Shown: positions 1 through 13,094 of the stretch, piece by piece
Numbering within the stretch: position 1 is the stretch's first letter
How the letters are laid out: the number at the start of each line of letters is the position of its first letter
Assembly: GCA_023678885.1 (NCBI GenBank)
Contig: CM042962.1
Span: 22,892,336-22,956,335, forward strand
DNA length: 64,000 bases
Reading direction: 5' to 3'
From: Pogostemon cablin
Lineage: Eukaryota; Streptophyta; Magnoliopsida; Lamiales; Lamiaceae
Notes under the pieces: model-generated
The model's database searches: none
Told to the model about the DNA's origin: nothing
The model's input: only the letters and a program-made list of their open reading frames with translations
Position numbers and translations under genes: made by a program

Positions 1-3000
1 CTCACAGTGTAGAGGTGATTCTAATCCATGAGCCAGCTCAAGAACTCCTTGAACTGAACATTTTCTTACCATTTTTATGTTCAAATTAGTTATTTGACAG
101 GAGTATGTTCTTGGAGAACATGTTTTCAGAGTATAAAAAAGCTACAAAGTTTCCGCCATAGAATAACTAAAAACTCACATTGCAAAACTGATTCTACTCT
201 ATGAGCCAGGTTAAGAACTCCTTGAAGTGAGCATTTTCTTGCCAATTTTAAGGTTAAATTAGTTATTAGACATGAGAATATAGTTGGAGATCATGTTTTC
301 TGAGTATAAAAATACCAGGAAGCTTGCACCAAAGAGTCACTAAAAATTCACAGTGCGGAGCTGATTCTACTCCGTGAGCCAGGTCAAGAATTTCTTGAAG
401 CGAGCATTTTGTTGCTAATTTTATGGTCAAATTAGTTATTATACAGGAAAATATAGTTTGAGAACATGTTTTCAGATTATAAAAATGCTAGGAAGGTTGC
501 GCCATCGAGTCACTAAAAACTCACAGTGCATAGCTGACTCTGCTTTGTGAGCCAGGTCAGGAACTCCTTGAAGTGAGTATTCAATTGTTATTTTTATGGT
601 CAAATTAGTTATTACACATGAGAATATAGTTGGAGAATATATTTTCAGAGTATAAAACTGCTAGGAAGCTTGTACCATAGTCACTGAAATCTCATAGTGC
701 AGAACTGATTCTACTCTGTGAGCCAGGTCAAGACCACCTTGAATGGAGCATTTTATTGCCAATTTTATGGTCAAATTAGTAATTAGACATGAGAATATAG
801 TTGGAGAACATGTTTTCAGAGTATAAAAATTTTAGGAAGCATGCGCCATAGAGTCGTAAAAAACTCACATTGTAGAGCTAATTCTATTCCCTGAGCCAAT
901 TCAAGAACACCTTGAAGTGAACATTTTCCTACCATTTTTATGTTCAAATTAGATATTAGACATGAGTATGTTGTTGGAGAACATATTTTCAAAGTATAAA
1001 AAAGCCACAAAGTTTCCGCCGTAGAATAACTAAAAACTCACATGCAGAGCTGATTCTACTCTGTGAGCCAAGTCAAGAACTCTTCGAGGTGAGCATTTTC
1101 TTGCCAATTTTATGGTTAAATTAGTTATTAGACATGAGAATATAGTAAAGAATATGTCTTCTTTGTATAAAAATGCCAGGAAGCTTGCACAAAAGAGTCA
1201 CTAAAAACTCACGGTGCGGAGCTGATTCTACTCCGTGAGCCAGGTCAAGAACTCCTTGAAGTGAGCATTTTCTTGACAATTTTATGGTCAAATTAGTTAT
1301 TATACTTGGGAATATAGTTTGAGAACTATTTTCAAAGTATAAAAATGTTAGGAAGGTTGCGCCATCGAGTCACTAAAAACTCACAGTGCATAGCTGACTC
1401 TGCTTTGTGAGCTAGGTCAATAACTCCTTAAAGTGAGTATTTTCTTGACATTTTTGTGGTCAAATTAGTTATTAGACATGATAATATAGTTGGATAATAT
1501 GTTTTTAGAGTATAAAATGCTAGGAAGCTTGTACCATAGAGTCACTGAAAACTCATAGTACAAAGCTGATTTTACTCCATGAGCCAGGTCAAGACCACCT
1601 TGAAGGGAGCATTTTCTTGCCGTTTTATGGTCAAATTAGTAATTAGACATGAGAATATAGTTGGAGAACATGTTTTCAGAGTATAAAAATGCTAGGAAGC
1701 TTGCGCTATAGAGTCACTAAAAACTCACTGTGTAGAGCTGATTCTAATCCATGAGCCAACTCAAGAACTCCTTGAAGTGAACATTTTCTTACAATTTTTA
1801 TGTTCAAATTAGTTATTTGACAGGAGTATGTTCTTGGAGAACATGTTTTCAGAGTATAAAAAAGCTACAAAGTTTCCGCCATAGAATAACTAAAAACTCA
1901 CATTGCAGAACTGATTCTACTCTATGAGCCAGGTTAAGAACTCCTTGAAGTTAGCATTTTCTTGCCAATTTTAAGGTTAAATTAGTTATTAGACATGAGA
2001 ATATAGTTGGAGATCATGTTTTCTGAGTATAAAAATGCCTGGAAGCTTGCACCAAAGAGTCACTAAAAATTCACAGTGCTGAGCTGATTCTACTCTGTGA
2101 GTCAGGTCAAGAATTTCTTGAAGCGAGCATTTTGTTGCTAATTTTATCGTCAAATTAGTTATTAGACAAGAGAATATAATTTGAGAACATGTTTTCAGAT
2201 TATAAAAATGCTAGGAAGGTTGCGCCATCGAGTCACTAAAAACTCACAGTGCATAGCTGACTCTGCTTTGTGAGCCAGGCAAGAACTCCTTGAAGTGAGT
2301 ATTCCCTTGTTATTTTTATGGTCAAATTAGTTATTAGACATGAGAATATAGTTGGAGAATATGTTTTTAGAGTATAAAAATGCTAGGAAGCGTGTACCGT
2401 GGTCACTGAAAACTCATAGTGCAGAACAGATTATACTCCGTGAGCCAGGTCAAGACCACCTTGAATGGAGCATTTTCTTGCCATTTTTATGGTCAAATTA
2501 GTAATTAGACATGAGAATATAGTTGGAAACATGTTTTCAGAGTATAAAAATGTTAGAAAGCATGTGCCATAGAGTCGTTAAAAACTCACAGTGTAGAGCT
2601 GATTCTATTCCCTGAGCCAATTCAAGAACACCTTGAAGTGAACATTTTCCTACCATTTTTATGTTCAAATTAGTTATTAGACATGAGTATGTTGTTGGAG
2701 AACATATTTTCAGAGTATAAAAAACCTACAAAGTTTCCGCCATAGAATAACTAAAAACTCACAGTGCAGAGATGATTCTACTCTGTGAGCCAAGTCAAGA
2801 ACTCCTTGAAGTGAGCATTTTCATGCCAATTTTATGGTTAAATTAGTTATTAGACATGCGAATATAGTTTGAGAACATGTTTTCAACGTATAAAAATGTT
2901 AGGAAGGTTGCGCCATCGAGTCACTAAAAACTCACGTGCATAGCTGACTCTGCTTTGTGAGCCAGGTCAATAACTCCTTGAAGTGAGTATTTTCTTGCCG

Positions 3001-3273
3001 TTTTTGTGGTCAAATTAGTCATTAGACATGTGAATATAGTTGGATAATATGTTTTTAGAGTATAAAATGCTAGGAAGCTTGTACCATAGAGTCACTGAAA
3101 ACTAATAGTGCAGAGCTGATTTTACTCCGAGAGCCAGGTCAAGACCACCTTGAAGGGAGCATTTTCTTGCCATTTTATGGTCAAATTAGTAATTAGACAT
3201 GAGAATATAGTTGGAGAACATGTTTTCAGAGTATAAAAATGCTAGGAAGCTTGCGCCATATAGTCACAAAAAA
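1..3273 (+). repeat. HOR unit L1 (19-mer: A 10-mer + B 9-mer)
   Basis: The A part is 1-1723 (ten monomers) and the B part 1724-3273 (nine monomers). B repeats the monomer order of A but lacks the eighth monomer. Its seventh monomer (about 2765-2935) begins like A monomer 7 and ends like A monomer 8. L1 carries what look like ancestral states at several diagnostic sites (ataatttgag, ctaggaagct, gacatgag). Confidence 0.9.
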
Positions 3274-6200
3274 CTCACAGTGTAGAGGTGATTCTAATCC
3301 ATGAGCCAGCTCAAGAACTCCTTGAACTGAACATTTTCTTACCATTTTTATGTTCAAATTAGTTATTTGACAGGAGTATGTTCTTGGAGAACATGTTTTC
3401 AGAGTATAAAAAAGCTACAAAGTTTCCGCCATAGAATAACTAAAAACTCACATTGCAAAACTGATTCTACTCTATGAGCCAGGTTAAGAACTCCTTGAAG
3501 TGAGCATTTTCTTGCCAATTTTAAGGTTAAATTAGTTATTAGACATGAGAATATAGTTGGAGATCATGTTTTCTGAGTATAAAAATGCCAGGAAGCTTGC
3601 ACCAAAGAGTCACTAAAAATTCACAGTGCGGAGCTGATTCTACTCCGTGAGCCAGGTCAAGAATTTCTTGAAGCGAGCATTTTGTTGCTAATTTTATGGT
3701 CAAATTAGTTATTATACAAGAAAATATAGTTTGAGAACATGTTTTCAGATTATAAAAATGCTAGGAAGGTTGCGCCATCGAGTCACTAAAAACTCACAGT
3801 GCATAGCTGACTCTGCTTTGTGAGCCAGGTCAGGAACTCCTTGAAGTGAGTATTCAATTGTTATTTTTATGGTCAAATTAGTTATTACACATGAGAATAT
3901 AGTTGGAGAATATATTTTCAGAGTATAAAACTGCTAGGAAGCTTGTACCATAGTCACTGAAATCTCATAGTGCAGAACTGATTCTACTCTGTGAGCCAGG
4001 TCAAGACCACCTTGAATGGAGCATTTTATTGCCAATTTTATGGTCAAATTAGTAATTAGACATGAGAATATAGTTGGAGAACATGTTTTCAGAGTATAAA
4101 AATTTTAGGAAGCATGCGCCATAGAGTCGTAAAAAACTCACAGTGTAGAGCTAATTCTATTCCCTGAGCCAATTCAAGAACACCTTGAAGTGAACATTTT
4201 CCTACATTTTTATGTTCAAATTAGATATTAGACATGAGTATGTTGTTGGAGAACATATTTTCAAAGTATAAAAAAGCCACAAAGTTTCCGCCGTAGAATA
4301 ACTAAAAACTCACATGCAGAGCTGATTCTACTCTGTGAGCCAAGTCAAGAACTCTTCGAGGTGAGCATTTTCTTGCCAATTTTATGGTTAAATTAGTTAT
4401 TAGACATGAGAATATAGTAAAGAATATGTCTTCTTTGTATAAAAATGCCAGGAAGCTTGCACAAAAGAGTCACTAAAAACTCACGGTGCGGAGCTGATTC
4501 TACTCCGTGAGCCAGGTCAAGAACTCCTTGAAGTGAGCATTTTCTTGACAATTTTATGGTCAAATTAGTTATTATACTTGGGAATATAGTTTGAGAACAT
4601 ATTTTCAAAGTATAAAAATGTTAGGAAGGTTGCGCCATCGAGTCACTAAAAACTCACAGTGCATAGCTGACTCTGCTTTGTGAGCTAGGTCAATAACTCC
4701 TTAAAGTGAGTATTTTCTTGACATTTTTGTGGTCAAATTAGTTATTAGACATGATAATATAGTTGGATAATATGTTTTTAGAGTATAAAATGCTAGGAAG
4801 CTTGTACCATAGAGTCACTGAAAACTCATAGTACAAAGCTGATTTTACTCCATGAGCCAGGTCAAGACCACCTTGAAGGGAGCATTTTCTTGCCGTTTTA
4901 TGGTCAAATTAGTAATTAGACATGAGAATATAGTTGGAGAACATGTTTTCAGAGTATAAAAATGCTAGGAAGCTTGCGCTATAGAGTCACTAAAAACTCA
5001 CTGTGTAGAGCTGATTCTAATCCATGAGCCAACTCAAGAACTCCTTGAAGTGAACATTTTCTTACAATTTTTATGTTCAAATTAGTTATTTGACAGGAGT
5101 ATGTTCTTGGAGAACATGTTTTCAGAGTATAAAAAAGCTACAAAGTTTCCGCCATAGAATAACTAAAAACTCACATTGCAGAACTGATTCTACTCTATGA
5201 GCCAGGTTAAGAACTCCTTGAAGTTAGCATTTTCTTGCCAATTTTAAGGTTAAATTAGTTATTAGACATGAGAATATAGTTGGAGATCATGTTTTCTGAG
5301 TATAAAAATGCCTGGAAGCTTGCACCAAAGAGTCACTAAAAATTCACAGTGCTGAGCTGATTCTACTCTGTGAGTCAGGTCAAGAATTTCTTGAAGCGAG
5401 CATTTTGTTGCTAATTTTATCGTCAAATTAGTTATTAGACAAGAGAATATAATTTGAGAACATGTTTTCAGATTATAAAAATGCTAGGAAGGTTGCGCCA
5501 TCGAGTCACTAAAAACTCACAGTGCATAGCTGACTCTGCTTTGTGAGCCAGGCAAGAACTCCTTGAAGTGAGTATTCCCTTGTTATTTTTATGGTCAAAT
5601 TAGTTATTAGACATGAGAATATAGTTGGAGAATATGTTTTTAGAGTATAAAAATGCTAGGAAGCGTGTACCGTGGTCACTGAAAACTCATAGTGCAGAAC
5701 AGATTATACTCCGTGAGCCAGGTCAAGACCACCTTGAATGGAGCATTTTCTTGCCATTTTTTTGGTCAAATTAGTAATTAGACATGAGAATATAGTTGGA
5801 AACATGTTTTCAGAGTATAAAAATGTTAGAAAGCATGTGCCATAGAGTCGTTAAAAACTCACAGTGTAGAGCTGATTCTATTCCCTGAGCCAATTCAAGA
5901 ACACCTTGAAGTGAACATTTTCCTACCATTTTTATGTTCAAATTAGTTATTAGACATGAGTATGTTGTTGGAGAACATATTTTCAGAGTATAAAAAACCT
6001 ACAAAGTTTCCGCCATAGAATAACTAAAAACTCACAGTGCAGAGATGATTCTACTCTGTGAGCCAAGTCAAGAACTCCTTGAAGTGAGCATTTTCATGCC
6101 AATTTTATGGTTAAATTAGTTATTAGACATGCGAATATAGTTTGAGAACATGTTTTCAACGTATAAAAATGTTAGGAAGGTTGCGCCATCGAGTCACTAA

Positions 6201-6546
6201 AAACTCACGTGCATAGCTGACTCTGCTTTGTGAGCCAGGTCAATAACTCCTTGAAGTGAGTATTTTCTTGCCGTTTTTGTGGTCAAATTAGTCATTAGAC
6301 ATGTGAATATAGTTGGATAATATGTTTTTAGAGTATAAAATGCTAGGAAGCTTGTACCATAGAGTCACTGAAAACTAATAGTGCAGAGCTGATTTTACTC
6401 CGTGAGCCAGGTCAAGACCACCTTGAAGGGAGCATTTTCTTGCCATTTTATGGTCAAATTAGTAATTAGACATGAGAATATAGTTGGAGAACATGTTTTC
6501 AGAGTATAAAAATGCTAGGAAGCTTGCGCCATATAGTCACAAAAAA
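3274..6546 (+). repeat. HOR unit L2 (19-mer)
   Basis: Near-identical copy of L1 at an offset of 3273 bp; the A/B boundary is at 4997. It shares the ancestral diagnostic states with L1. Confidence 0.9.
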
Positions 6547-9500
6547 CTCACAGTGTAGAGGTGATTCTAATCCATGAGCCAACTCAAGAACTCCTTGAAC
6601 TGAACATTTTCTTACCATTTTTATGTTCAAATTAGTTATTTGACAGGAGTATGTTCTTGGAGAACATGTTTTCAGAGTATAAAAAAGCTACAAAGTTTCC
6701 GCCATAGAATAACTAAAAACTCACATTGCAAAACTGATTCTACTCTATGAGCCAGGTTAAGAACTCCTTGAAGTGAGCATTTTCTTGCCAATTTTAAGGT
6801 TAAATTAGTTATTAGACCTGAGAATATAGTTGGAGATCATGTTTTCTGAGTATAAAAATGCCAGGAAGCTTGCACCAAAGAGTCACTAAAAATTCACAGT
6901 GCGGAGCTGATTCTACTCCGTGAGCCAGGTCAAGAATTTCTTGAAGCGAGCATTTTGTTGCTAATTTTATGGTCAAATTAGTTATTATACAAGAAAATAT
7001 AGTTTGAGAACATGTTTTCAGATTATAAAAATGCTAGGAAGGTTGCGCCATCGAGTCACTAAAAACTCACAGTGCATAGCTGACTCTGCTTTGTGAGCCA
7101 GGTCAGGAAGTCCTTGAAGTGAGTATTCAATTGTTATTTTTATGGTCAAATTAGTTATTACACATGAGAATATAGTTGGAGAATATATTTTCAGAGTATA
7201 AAACTGCTAGGAAGCTTGTACCATAGTCACTGAAATCTCATAGTGCAGAACTGATTCTACTCTGTGAGCCAGGTCAAGACCACCTTGAATGGAGCATTTT
7301 ATTGCCAATTTTATGGTCAAATTAGTAATTAGACATGAGAATATAGTTGGAGAACATGTTTTCAGAGTATAAAAATTTTAGGAAGCATGCGCCATAGAGT
7401 CGTAAAAAACTCACAGTGTAGAGCTAATTCTATTCCCTGAGCCAATTCAAGAACACCTTGAAGTGAACATTTTCCTACCATTTTTATGTTCAAATTAGAT
7501 ATTAGACATGAGTATGTTGTTGGAGAACATATTTTCAAAGTATAAAAAAGCCACAAAGTTTCCGCCGTAGAATAACTAAAAACTCACATGCAGAGCTGAT
7601 TCTACTCTGTGAGCCAAGTCAAGAACTCTTCGAGGTGAGCATTTTCTTGCCAATTTTATGGTTAAATTAGTTATTAGACATGAGAATATAGTAAAGAATA
7701 TGTCTTCTTTGTATAAAAATGCCAGAAAGCTTGCACAAAAGAGTCACTAAAAACTCACGGTGCGGAGCTGATTCTACTCCGTGAGCCAGGTCAAGAACTC
7801 CTTGAAGTGAGCATTTTCTTGACAATTTTATGGTCAAATTAGTTATTATACTTGGGAATATAGTTTGAGAACATATTTTCAAAGTATAAAAATGTTAGGA
7901 AGGTTGCGCCATCGAGTCACTAAAAACTCACAGTGCATAGCTGACTCTGCTTTGTGAGCTAGGTCAATAACTCCTTAAAGTGAGTATTTTCTTGACATTT
8001 TTGTGGTCAAATTAGTTATTAGACATGATAATATAGTTGGATAATATGTTTTTAGAGTATAAAATGCTAGGTAGCTTGTACCATAGAGTCACTGAAAACT
8101 CATAGTACAAAGCTGATTTTACTCCATGAGCCAGGTCAAGACCACCTTGAAGGGAGCATTTTCTTGCCGTTTTATGGTCAAATTAGTAATTAGACATGAG
8201 AATATAGTTGGAGAACATGTTTTCAGAGTATAAAAATGCTAGGAAGCTTGCGCTATAGAGTCACTAAAAACTCACTGTGTAGAGCTGATTCTAATCCATG
8301 AGCCAACTCAAGAACTCCTTGAAGTGAACATTTTCTTACAATTTTTATGTTCAAATTAGTTATTTGACAGGAGTATGTTCTTGGAGAACATGTTTTCAGA
8401 GTATAAAAAAGCTACAAAGTTTCCGCCATAGAATAACTAAAAACTCACATTGCAGAACTGATTCTACTCTATGAGCCAGGTTAAGAACTCCTTGAAGTTA
8501 GCATTTTCTTGCCAATTTTAAGGTTAAATTAGTTATTAGACATGAGAATATAGTTGGAGATCATGTTTTCTGAGTATAAAAATGCCTGGAAGCTTGCACC
8601 AAAGAGTCACTAAAAATTCACAGTGCTGAGCTGATTCTACTCTGTGAGTCAGGTCAAGAATTTCTTGAAGCGAGCATTTTGTTGCTAATTTTATCGTCAA
8701 ATTAGTTATTAGACAAGAGAATATAATGTGAGAACATGTTTTCAGATTATAAAAATGCTAGGAAGGTTGCGCCATCGAGTCACTAAAAACTCACAGTGCA
8801 TAGCTGACTCTGCTTTGTGAGCCAGGCAAGAACTCCTTGAAGTGAGTATTCCCTTGTTATTTTTATGGTCAAATTAGTTATTAGACATGAGAATATAGTT
8901 GGAGAATATGTTTTTAGAGTATAAAAATGCTAGGAAGCGTGTACCGTGGTCACTGAAAACTCATAGTGCAGAACAGATTATACTCCGTGAGCCAGGTCAA
9001 GACCACCTTGAATGGAGCATTTTCTTGCCATTTTTATGGTCAAATTAGTAATTAGACATGAGAATATAGTTGGAAACATGTTTTCAGAGTATAAAAATGT
9101 TAGAAAGCATGTGCCATAGAGTCGTTAAAAACTCACAGTGTAGAGCTGATTCTATTCCCTGAGCCAATTCAAGAACACCTTGAAGTGAACATTTTCCTAC
9201 CATTTTTATGTTCAAATTAGTTATTAGACATGAGTATGTTGTTGGAGAACATATTTTCAGAGTATAAAAAACCTACAAAGTTTCCGCCATAGAATAACTA
9301 AAAACTCACAGTGCAGAGATGATTCTACTCTGTGAGCCAAGTCAAGAACTCCTTGAAGTGAGCATTTTCATGCCAATTTTATGGTTAAATTAGTTATTAG
9401 ACATGCGAATATAGTTTGAGAACATGTTTTCAACGTATAAAAATGTTAGGAAGGTTGCGCCATCGAGTCACTAAAAACTCACGTGCATAGCTGACTCTGC

Positions 9501-9820
9501 TTTGTGAGCCAGGTCAATAACTCCTTGAAGTGAGTATTTTCTTGCCGTTTTTGTGGTCAAATTAGTCATTAGACATGTGAATATAGTTGGATAATATGTT
9601 TTTAGAGTATAAAATGCTAGGAAGCTTGTACCATAGAGTCACTGAAAACTAATAGTGCAGAGCTGATTTTACTCCGTGAGCCAGGTCAAGACCACCTTGA
9701 AGGGAGCATTTTCTTGCCATTTTATGGTCAAATTAGTAATTAGACATGAGAATATAGTTGGAGAACATGTTTTCAGAGTATAAAAATGCTAGGAAGCTTG
9801 CGCCATATAGTCACAAAAAA
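6547..9820 (+). repeat. HOR unit L3 (19-mer)
   Basis: Near-identical 3274-bp copy. It is the first unit carrying the derived states shared by L3-L7: gacctgag (near 6818), ggaagtcc (near 7107), ctaggtagct (near 8068) and ataatgtgag (near 8724). Confidence 0.9.
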
Positions 9821-12800
9821 CTCACAGTGTAGAGGTGATTCTAATCCATGAGCCAACTCAAGAACTCCTTGAACTGAACATTTTCTTACCATTTTTATGT
9901 TCAAATTAGTTATTTGACAGGAGTATGTTCTTGGAGAACATGTTTTCAGAGTATAAAAAAGCTACAAAGTTTCCGCCATAGAATAACTAAAAACTCACAT
10001 TGCAAAACTGATTCTACTCTATGAGCCAGGTTAAGAACTCCTTGAAGTGAGCATTTTCTTGCCAATTTTAAGGTTAAATTAGTTATTAGACCTGAGAATA
10101 TAGTTGGAGATCATGTTTTCTGAGTATAAAAATGCCAGGAAGCTTGCACCAAAGAGTCACTAAAAATTCACAGTGCGGAGCTGATTCTACTCCGTGAGCC
10201 AGGTCAAGAATTTCTTGAAGCGAGCATTTTGTTGCTAATTTTATGGTCAAATTAGTTATTATACAAGAAAATATAGTTTGAGAACATGTTTTCAGATTAT
10301 AAAAATGCTAGGAAGGTTGCGCCATCGAGTCACTAAAAACTCACAGTGCATAGCTGACTCTGCTTTGTGAGCCAGGTCAGGAAGTCCTTGAAGTGAGTAT
10401 TCAATTGTTATTTTTATGGTCAAATTAGTTATTACACATGAGAATATAGTTGGAGAATATATTTTCAGAGTATAAAACTGCTAGGAAGCTTGTACCATAG
10501 TCACTGAAATCTCATAGTGCAGAACTGATTCTACTCTGTGAGCCAGGTCAAGACCACCTTGAATGGAGCATTTTATTGCCAATTTTATGGTCAAATTAGT
10601 AATTAGACATGAGAATATAGTTGGAGAACATGTTTTCAGAGTATAAAAATTTTAGGAAGCATGCGCCATAGAGTCGTAAAAAACTCACAGTGTAGAGCTA
10701 ATTCTATTCCCTGAGCCAATTCAAGAACACCTTGAAGTGAACATTTTCCTACCATTTTTATGTTCAAATTAGATATTAGACATGAGTATGTTGTTGGAGA
10801 ACATATTTTCAAAGTATAAAAAAGCCACAAAGTTTCCGCCGTAGAATAACTAAAAACTCACATGCAGAGCTGATTCTACTCTGTGAGCCAAGTCAAGAAC
10901 TCTTCGAGGTGAGCATTTTCTTGCCAATTTTATGGTTAAATTAGTTATTAGACATGAGAATATAGTAAAGAATATGTCTTCTTTGTATAAAAATGCCAGG
11001 AAGCTTGCACAAAAGAGTCACTAAAAACTCACGGTGCGGAGCTGATTCTACTCCGTGAGCCAGGTCAAGAACTCCTTGAAGTGAGCATTTTCTTGACAAT
11101 TTTATGGTCAAATTAGTTATTATACTTGGGAATATAGTTTGAGAACATATTTTCAAAGTATAAAAATGTTAGGAAGGTTGCGCCATCGAGTCACTAAAAA
11201 CTCACAGTGCATAGCTGACTCTGCTTTGTGAGCTAGGTCAATAACTCCTTAAAGTGAGTATTTTCTTGACATTTTTGTGGTCAAATTAGTTATTAGACAT
11301 GATAATATCGTTGGATAATATGTTTTTAGAGTATAAAATGCTAGGTAGCTTGTACCATAGAGTCACTGAAAACTCATAGTACAAAGCTGATTTTACTCCA
11401 TGAGCCAGGTCAAGACCACCTTGAAGGGAGCATTTTCTTGCCGTTTTATGGTCAAATTAGTAATTAGACATGAGAATATAGTTGGAGAACATGTTTTCAG
11501 AGTATAAAAATGCTAGGAAGCTTGCGCTATAGAGTCACTAAAAACTCACTGTGTAGAGCTGATTCTAATCCATGAGCCAACTCAAGAACTCCTTGAAGTG
11601 AACATTTTCTTACAATTTTTATGTTCAAATTAGTTATTTGACAGGAGTATGTTCTTGGAGAACATGTTTTCAGAGTATAAAAAAGCTACAAAGTTTCCGC
11701 CATAGAATAACTAAAAACTCACATTGCAGAACTGATTCTACTCTATGAGCCAGGTTAAGAACTCCTTGAAGTTAGCATTTTCTTGCCAATTTTAAGGTTA
11801 AATTAGTTATTAGACATGAGAATATAGTTGGAGATCATGTTTTCTGAGTATAAAAATGCCTGGAAGCTTGCACCAAAGAGTCACTAAAAATTCACAGTGC
11901 TGAGCTGATTCTACTCTGTGAGTCAGGTCAAGAATTTCTTGAAGCGAGCATTTTGTTGCTAATTTTATCGTCAAATTAGTTATTAGACAAGAGAATATAA
12001 TGTGAGAACATGTTTTCAGATTATAAAAATGCTAGGAAGGTTGCGCCATCGAGTCACTAAAAACTCACAGTGCATAGCTGACTCTGCTTTGTGAGCCAGG
12101 CAAGAACTCCTTGAAGTGAGTATTCCCTTGTTATTTTTATGGTCAAATTAGTTATTAGACATGAGAATATAGTTGGAGAATATGTTTTTAGAGTATAAAA
12201 ATGCTAGGAAGCGTGTACCGTGGTCACTGAAAACTCATAGTGCAGAACAGATTATACTCCGTGAGCCAGGTCAAGACCACCTTGAATGGAGCATTTTCTT
12301 GCCATTTTTATGGTCAAATTAGTAATTAGACATGAGAATATAGTTGGAAACATGTTTTCAGAGTATAAAAATGTTAGAAAGCATGTGCCATAGAGTCGTT
12401 AAAAACTCACAGTGTAGAGCTGATTCTATTCCCTGAGCCAATTCAAGAACACCTTGAAGTGAACATTTTCCTACCATTTTTATGTTCAAATTAGTTATTA
12501 GACATGAGTATGTTGTTGGAGAACATATTTTCAGAGTATAAAAAACCTACAAAGTTTCCGCCATAGAATAACTAAAAACTCACAGTGCAGAGATGATTCT
12601 ACTCTGTGAGCCAAGTCAAGAACTCCTTGAAGTGAGCATTTTCATGCCAATTTTATGGTTAAATTAGTTATTAGACATGCGAATATAGTTTGAGAACATG
12701 TTTTCAACGTATAAAAATGTTAGGAAGGTTGCGCCATCGAGTCACTAAAAACTCACGTGCATAGCTGACTCTGCTTTGTGAGCCAGGTCAATAACTCCTT

Positions 12801-13094
12801 GAAGTGAGTATTTTCTTGCCGTTTTTGTGGTCAAATTAGTCATTAGACATGTGAATATAGTTGGATAATATGTTTTTAGAGTATAAAATGCTAGGAAGCT
12901 TGTACCATAGAGTCACTGAAAACTAATAGTGCAGAGCTGATTTTACTCCGTGAGCCAGGTCAAGACCACCTTGAAGGGAGCATTTTCTTGCCATTTTATG
13001 GTCAAATTAGTAATTAGACATGAGAATATAGTTGGAGAACATGTTTTCAGAGTATAAAAATGCTAGGAAGCTTGCGCCATATAGTCACAAAAAA
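9821..13094 (+). repeat. HOR unit L4 (19-mer)
   Basis: 3274-bp copy of the L3-L7 subfamily. It has a private change, aatatcgttgg near 11306, where the other units have aatatagttgg. Confidence 0.9.

Noticed and set aside
1..3273. Regular spacing of repeated sequence as a CRISPR array
   Set aside because: The repeats are contiguous ~172-bp monomers with no unique spacers, and the window is eukaryotic.
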